Both the position numbers and the translations under genes were made by a program. Below are positions 57,882-64,000 of a DNA stretch of 64,000 nucleotides, piece by piece (positions within the stretch are counted from its first letter, which is position 1; every line of letters begins with the position of its first letter). Under the pieces are notes generated by a model. The model searched no databases. It was not told where the DNA came from and saw only the letters and a program-made list of their open reading frames with translations. Source of the stretch: Alopecurus myosuroides (taxonomy: Eukaryota > Streptophyta > Magnoliopsida > Poales > Poaceae); assembly GCA_028641055.1 (NCBI GenBank), contig CM054060.1:242014833-242078832 (forward strand), read 5' to 3'.

Positions 57882-60800
57882 TGTCACATCCCTGTTTTTA
57901 AGCACTTGTATAATAGTATTTTAGCATGTCTCTTAAGACCTTTGTAATGAAATTAAGTGAACAACATGTTGTGTACTGATGTTTACCTATGCAATATTAG
58001 TGGTGTGTTTCTTTTCACTCACTTGAGGAGTTTTTCTCCTAAGAAACACATTGCTTTATTATTGTTTTCCCATGATTTCCACTAAGGTTCTTATGAGATT
58101 ATTTTTCAAGACTTGAGGTGACCTTTTGTTTCAACTTGAAAATGTGTTATTAATGTTTAGGAATCATCTTGAACTTGAAATAAAATTAATTGGAAAAGAT
58201 TCCATTAACTTTTCCATTATAAATTTTGCCCTGAAAAACAGCCTAGTAGCTGTTTTCAACCCTTGTTTTCAATCACAAGGATTATCCATTTATGGATTTT
58301 CTTTGATCAAAGTTACTCTCTGTAATGAGTAAAACAAAACTACACTCTTGGAAAAACCTACAAAGAAAATTAACACACAATGCCAAGATGGTTTTTGAGC
58401 CATCTTGATAAGATAGAATTTTGAGCATTTTAAAAACAGAGAATGTACCTACTTTGCCATTTATTTTCAGAGCCATAAACCCATCATTTTTCAAATCAAA
58501 TGGTTGGATCTGAAACTTGGATAGTTGTTCTTTGTTGAGCATTTTAAATCACTCATTTTAGAGCTGGTTTGCTTGGTGAAAACAAACCCAACTTTTGCTA
58601 TCTCTGTCTGTTTTTCCAGCACTTAGAAAAATTCAGAAACTGTCTAACTGAATTTTTCTGACAGAACAGTGATTACACTTTTAGGCTTGATGTTTTTAGA
58701 TATTGTGCACTGATCCAAGCCAGGGCACTTTGCCTATTCGAAAGCCTAATGTATATACTTCTAGAAGGTGGCATTGGATGCTACTTTGACTGACCAGGAT
58801 GAGAGAAACATGAGGTGGCATTTGACTATATTGTGATGTCATTTGAGTGGTTGAAATAGTGTTGATTCTTTCTTTTGCCCATCACTTGGCCTTTGCTGTG
58901 GCCTTGCTCATCATTTTGGTACTTGCTTGACCCTTTGGCACCAATTGAAACCAGTGCAAGCCCTGGAGAACCCCCAAGGGGCAAGGGCATGCCCATGCCA
59001 AGCCAACCCGAGCACCCCCACCTTGGCCTCGTGGCTACAAAGCCCTAGAGGCCTAGCCCTCTCGCCAGCACACTCTCCTCACCCCACTGAACCACCCCGT
59101 CAAGCTCTCGGTTGCTCGTTCGCTCTGTGCGAGCGAGGCGAGCCGCGCCCATTTTCGGACCCGATCGGATCGAGCTCGAGGTGGCGCCGCGACCACGGCC
59201 TCTCCCACCCCCTTTTCACCTCCATTGCGATCCCCTAGCTCGTGCCAACCTCCCTGACACCCTCTTGCCCTCGATCGCTTGCAGATTCATCGCCGTCGTC
59301 CTCGGAGCCGCCGCGGGACGCCGTCGAGCCGCCGCAGCGCACACCCGTCGCCACCGCCCGAGACCGCGCCACGGCATCGCCCAAGCCACCCTCCTTCGAC
59401 CCCGCACCGCCCCCTTGCTTCTCGCGAGCCCTAGGTGAGCAAAACCCCGTGCCCGTGAGGTGTTCGTCCGCGGTTAGGAGGGAGAGAGAGAGAGGAGCGA
59501 CGCGGGGAGGAAGAAAGGACAGGGACCGTCGATCTGCGAATCGACGGCCCCCTTTAAACGCTGCGTTTCGCGCGCGCGCGCGCGCAGGCGGGCTGCGCTG
59601 TGCGTTTGCTGGGCCGCGCGCTGCCAGATCTGGCCCGTTGGGCAGTTTCGGTTAAAAAACGATTATACTTTTTTTTCTGGCAGAATAGCTAGATCCTAGC
59701 TTTAGGCTTAAAAAAGGTAGCATATTAATTTATTTTACCTTGCTAATTTTTGTACTACTAGCCTTACAAAATTGCAACCATATCCCACTGGCAGAAACTT
59801 GTTTTGAGTTTTTATGATTTTTCTAAAAATCATATGCCAGACAGTACCCTAAAAATTGAAATGAATAGAACTTCAAAAATACAAAACATTTTTGAGCAAA
59901 CTCGACTGTTTTGGAAAGCCCTTTCCAATACCTATCAGTAGAATTTTAGTTTGCATCAAGGAGAGTTACCATTTGGAAATACCATCCATTTTGGTAAAAC
60001 ATCAGTGGGCTATTCCATGATTTTTAGAGGGAGTTTGGGATATTATTTTTGAGTGAGGCAAGTTGGAGAAGCTTTGTAGTGATAAGGACTATCACATCCT
60101 AGAAGGATTTGCTTTTTAGAGCAACAGAAAAATTTAGAGAGACAGAACAAGTTTTGGCTATTTTCTGCCTAAATTTTAATTCTAGATCTTGCCTTTTATG
60201 TTACTTTTGTGAGTTGCAAATGATGTGATCTTGCTTGTTATGTTGTTTTCCATTGTGTTTATGAGGTATAAAAGTTATATGAGCATGTTAGAATAAATGG
60301 TTTGAATGGTAGCATTTTAAAACTAGTTTTCCATGCTTATGTCTTGCTAATGGCTAGATTTTTATGTATATGTTGAGTAGATATTTAAATAAATCTTTAG
60401 GCTAGTTGCTAGATTGTTTTTCATGGAACCAGTACCACCTAGGTACTGTTAATATGTTTATAGCACCTCTGGATGCTTGGTGCTTGTGTTTGAAATAGGT
60501 TTAAAATAGGAATGCTTAAGGACTAGATTGCACACTAGGAGATTCATGAATGTTTTTGTGTCTTGTTTTCCACTAGGGAAAAATAGGACTTTTTGGTATT
60601 GAAACCAGAGGATGAAAAGTACTTGTGGCAATATTTTCTTTAGGGTTTTCACCTCTGAAAGATTTCCTTTCAATAGCACAAAAGTATGAGTAGCACTTGG
60701 GTGACTAGAAATAAATCTCCTCACATGTGTAGTTTTTTTTTAGCATATCTATCCTTGTTTCCTAGCTATGTTTTTATGTTATTTTTGTGAGATCCAGTAG

Positions 60801-63084
60801 CATATATGGTACTGGTTAGAGGTGTATTTTGCCTCTGAAATCTTGCACACTTGGGCATAACATTAGCTAGTAGAGTCTAAACTAGTCTAGTAGTTTCCTA
60901 AATTTTCTACTAGTATGAGTAGGAATTTTTGGGTGTTTGTTTGTTGTTTTTAGCACTTTTATAAAAGTGACCAGAGGCTTATTAACCTCTTGGTGAGCAT
61001 ATTTACTAGTGGAACACCCACTGGTATGTTTGCCTCATAGTGGAAAATAGGTTGACTTGTTGTCATGAGCTTATTTTCACTACTTGAGTAATTTAGCAAA
61101 TTATGTGTGCTAGCCATAGGAATTGTTGTGGGGATTTTTAGGCATCAAAATGTGTTTTATGGGACACCCTACTGTCCAGTAGCATGTGCTATATCCCACT
61201 GGTCCACAATGTTCTTAACTAAGAATCATTGTTTTGGCCACACATAAGCACTAGGAAAAAGCAGATTTTCCAACTATAGTTTTTATGCCAATTTTTCTTT
61301 AGGGAAAAATTGAGAACTATGGGTGGTACCTTTTGATTGCTTGCTGTATGTATTGCTTGTAGCATTGCTTGCCTTGCTTGGTTCTGAAAGTGTGTCTTTA
61401 TTTCTTTTTACGACGTTAGAAAACGAGGAGGAAGGAATTGCTGAAGAAGGGTATTGCAACTCCTGTTACTTTCAGGATCAGGACCATCACTTGTACCAAG
61501 GCAAGCCATCCTAATGCTTGCTGTATAACTACTTATCATTATCTATCATGCATGCTTTCCACTTCTGAAGTTTTACAAAACTATGCCTTCAAAAACTATT
61601 TTTGTGTGAATCCTACTACTACTATTACTACTACTAGTATAAGGACTCATAATCATAGTCAACTTGGTATTACCAAGCCCTTAGACACTAAATGGTATAT
61701 AAATACCATACACCTACTTAAAAACTTGAGTTCTTAAATGAACTAAATAAAATGTGTTTTTTTTGTAAACAAATGCCTTATGGAAGGAAAACCCGGAGGA
61801 AGGGTGAGACCCTGTCTGCCGGAAGAATTGTTATGAGGGGAAATTTTATGAGAAATGTTTACAAAAGACACATAACCTAGTCTTCGCTGGACAACCATTA
61901 TCGTACTGCCACTTTACCCCAATATGGGTAGGGGCTTGATTAAAAACTTGTTAGGGTTAGTATATGTGCTATCTCAAAGGCTATAGGGGATTGGATCCTC
62001 CGAACCGAAATGTCGCTAGGAGTGAGTATACGGGACATCTAAAGTGTGGGATTAATTTTCCCTCCGGATGCAGCAATTGGGTCTCCTGTTTGAGCGGTGT
62101 GTGACATGGCTTGCCAGGGAGGGAAACCCCAATTGAAGAGATAGTCATGTACTAGCTTGTACAGAGTGGATAGTCAAGACCAGTTATCTGATGTTCTCAT
62201 AGGTTGGGAACAGTCCATGGTTGTTTCATGGCAGACTCTGGATCTAGTGGAAATGTGTACACCTCTGCAGAGTAAAACTATTTCGAGATAGCCGCGTCCT
62301 CGGATATGGACGGTTGAATGGCCATGTAGCTAGTATTGTGTCAACTTCTCAAAAGAGGTTTTGAAGGAAGGCTTTTGGTACCTGAGAGGTACTATGGAGG
62401 AATGACTTGGTATCTGCGAGATACCGATGAGAAAGAAACTACTACTAAAAGTTTCTGAAAAGAAAAACTTTCTTTTCCAAAAATTATTATAAAACCTCCA
62501 AGATATGTGATATCTACGAGAGCAAAACTACATTATTTTAAATGATTTTGTTTACAAAGAAGTGAACTTGAAGAATCAACCATGGCAAGTCTTTTATCTG
62601 TCATGGGTAGCTGAACCATATGTATGGCCTACCCACTCCACCAAATAAGCATGTATGCATTATTGTAAGCTAATAAAGGATGTCTTGTTGAGTACATTCA
62701 AATGTACTCATTTGGTTTCGCCCCTGGTATCTACTTATCAGACTACGAGGAGCCACCTCAGGAGGAGTACTATGAGGAGGAGTTCTACGCTGATGGCCCT
62801 GCGAGTTAGGATCGTCTCCCAGTCAGCAGCCTGTAGGATGAGGCGTGACTCGGGTTCTACTACGCTATGCTTATCGTCTTCCGCTGTGTTTGCTTTGGAA
62901 TGTCTGTCCTGCGTGACAGTTGCTAAGAACTTGGTCATGTGACCATTTATGTAAGACTCTATATTCGTGTAATGGATGATGTATCCTGTATGCCAACTAA
63001 GTATGTTGTTCACGACTGGTTCTTCTGGGATCGTGAATGAATGCATATGAGGGGTTCTGGACCTACCGGTCTGGGGCCTCTACA
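57882..63084 (+). repeat. 3' LTR of Tekay chromovirus
   Basis: 5203 bp, constant offset of 11,363 from the 5' LTR, two differences seen. Confidence 0.95.
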
Positions 63085-63089
63085 GAGCC
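63085..63089. repeat. Target-site duplication gagcc (right)
   Basis: Matches 46514-46518. Confidence 0.93.
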
Positions 63090-63499
63090 GACCTGGGAGC
63101 CGGCCCGAGGCCGAGGTGGAGGCCGGGGGCTTCAGGTGGCCTCCCGTCCTGGCGCGTGGATGGGCCGGCCTGAGGCCGGGGTGGAGGTCGGCCTTCTCTG
63201 TGCGGGTCCGATCTAGGGGCCGGCCTGGCCGGGGTTTGAGGTCGGGTCCTTTGTTTTCTCCCTTTCTTCCTCGTCTCTTCTTCTTCCTTTATGTCGTCTT
63301 CTCGGACTTCTTTCATAGCTTCTTGGGCATCGTCTTGGGCATCTTGGGCATCATCTTTGGGTTCCATGGTGGGATCAAACCTGAGCACACATAAGGCATT
63401 TCCATGAGGTAGCGCACCATTCACCAAGTCATCGGAAGCATAGAGAGAGAGGATTGAGTTCACCTTATCATGCATTGCCTTTGCTCGTGATCTTGTCAT
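63085..63499 (-). pseudogene. Gag-like N-terminal ORF (MTRSR type) with Pro/Arg-rich tail
   Basis: The minus-strand frame starts MTRSRAKAMHDKVNSILSLY at 63499, has an acidic Asp/Ala/Gln stretch (DDAQDAQDDAQEAMKEV) and a GC-rich Pro/Arg tail. It is cut by the Tekay element at 63085. The GC-rich tail continues at 46518. The start resembles the fragment at 9423-9725. I take it as the opening of a gypsy gag-like protein of unknown function. The element it belongs to could not be delimited. Confidence 0.5.
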
Positions 63500-64000
63500 G
63501 GGTCCACTGGGTGATGGGCTTGGTGGAATGGGGTGTGCTGCATCACATGACTTAATCCATGCTTCCCTCTGCGAAGGGCCTATCTTTTACCTTTATGTTG
63601 AGTCGGTAAGCCTACTCCCTTTGTGTCTTAAGAAAACATTTGAGTTGTTGTGATTCACCCATCTATATGTTGATTTAATCAATCATGTCCTTTATTATTC
63701 CTTGTTTAGTACAAATTCTTTTATCTGTTCGAATACCACTTTGAAAGTTACCAATGACTGCAAAGAGACCGCTATAATTGAGCATGATAAACTCTGCAAT
63801 ATAAGCTCTAGTATAAAGACTCTGATCGAAAGATAAGTACATTGTTAATTGTTCTCTGACCAAGAACGGAGTTTTCCTTCACCAATTATGATTTCCTTTT
63901 TGCACCTTTATTGTGATTTCCTCTACTTGTTTCAAGTTTAATTATTTGAGAGAAAGTTTCCTCTGGTCGCCCCCTTTCGCATACTTGACCCCGATGGAAC
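63500..64000 (+). mobile_element. Remnant related to Sabrina-like internal 3' region
   Basis: 63557-63605 (TGCTTCCCTCTGCGAAGGGCC ... TTTATGTTGAGTC, partial) matches the start of 23664-24240 and 29432-30013. The rest is AT-rich and non-coding and probably belongs to a related element running out of the window. Nothing else is recognisable. Confidence 0.45.

Larger units (their letters stand above)
46519..63084 (+). mobile_element. Intact Tekay chromovirus with 5.2-kb LTRs and an extra ORF
   Basis: 16,566 bp: LTR 46519-51721, primer-binding site, ORF0, gag-pol, hairpin and polypurine tract, LTR 57882-63084, with perfect 5-bp target duplications. The LTRs are equal in length (5203 bp) and I find two differences (48895 against 60258, 48908 against 60271). 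At 1.3e-8 per site per year this is of the order of 15,000 years, with a wide error. All catalytic residues are present, so the copy may be active. A C-terminal chromodomain and the 3' hairpin place it in the Tekay/Del group. Confidence 0.95.

Overview
The window is intergenic, repeat-dense plant DNA. I see no host protein-coding gene in it. The pattern (nested multi-kilobase LTR retrotransposons of the Tekay, Tat, Sirevirus and non-autonomous Ty3/gypsy types, with GC-rich LTR cores) is typical of a large grass genome, most likely Pooideae/Triticeae. That assignment rests on family recognition, not on a search.

Layout. 1-4193: tail and 3' LTR (599-4193) of a Tekay-like Ty3/gypsy element that begins left of the window. 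It landed in the reverse transcriptase of a minus-strand Tat-like gypsy element (4194-9070, 5' LTR 8208-9070). 9071-10376: AT-rich unresolved sequence with a short gag-like ORF. 10377-11651: a non-autonomous PIF/Harbinger-like DNA transposon with TTA target duplication. 11652-12017 and 22908-23663: the two halves of a minus-strand gypsy gag-protease relic, split by a complete 10.9-kb Tekay-like element (12018-22907, 5-bp duplication gggtg, two 3555-bp LTRs) whose pol is decayed. 23664-31540: a partial tandem of a non-autonomous (Sabrina-like) gypsy element that carries a permuted 25S rRNA fragment. 31541-33869, 45696-45902 and probably 45903-46518: a second minus-strand gag-protease relic with its leader and LTR, broken by an 11.8-kb Sirevirus (33870-45695, minus) and by a 16.6-kb, apparently intact Tekay chromovirus (46519-63084, 5-bp duplication gagcc, two 5203-bp LTRs). 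63085-64000: more gypsy remnants.

The only plausibly functional proteins are those of the 46519-63084 element. They are a 1509-residue Gag-Pol polyprotein with protease, reverse transcriptase, RNase H, integrase and chromodomain, and an extra upstream 318-residue coiled-coil protein (here called ORF0) of unknown function. The LTRs of this element differ at only about two positions by eye, so it is very young.

Main points of interest: the circularly permuted 25S rRNA insert (26465-26952); ORF0 with its distinct base composition and splice-site-like context; the recent transposition of a pol-dead Tekay-like element, implying help in trans; a perfect hairpin just upstream of the polypurine tract in three Tekay-like copies; a shared CCCTAG|GT at the end of the GC-rich LTR block in both Tekay-like families; and the palindrome array in the Sirevirus LTR, which recurs once inside the element.
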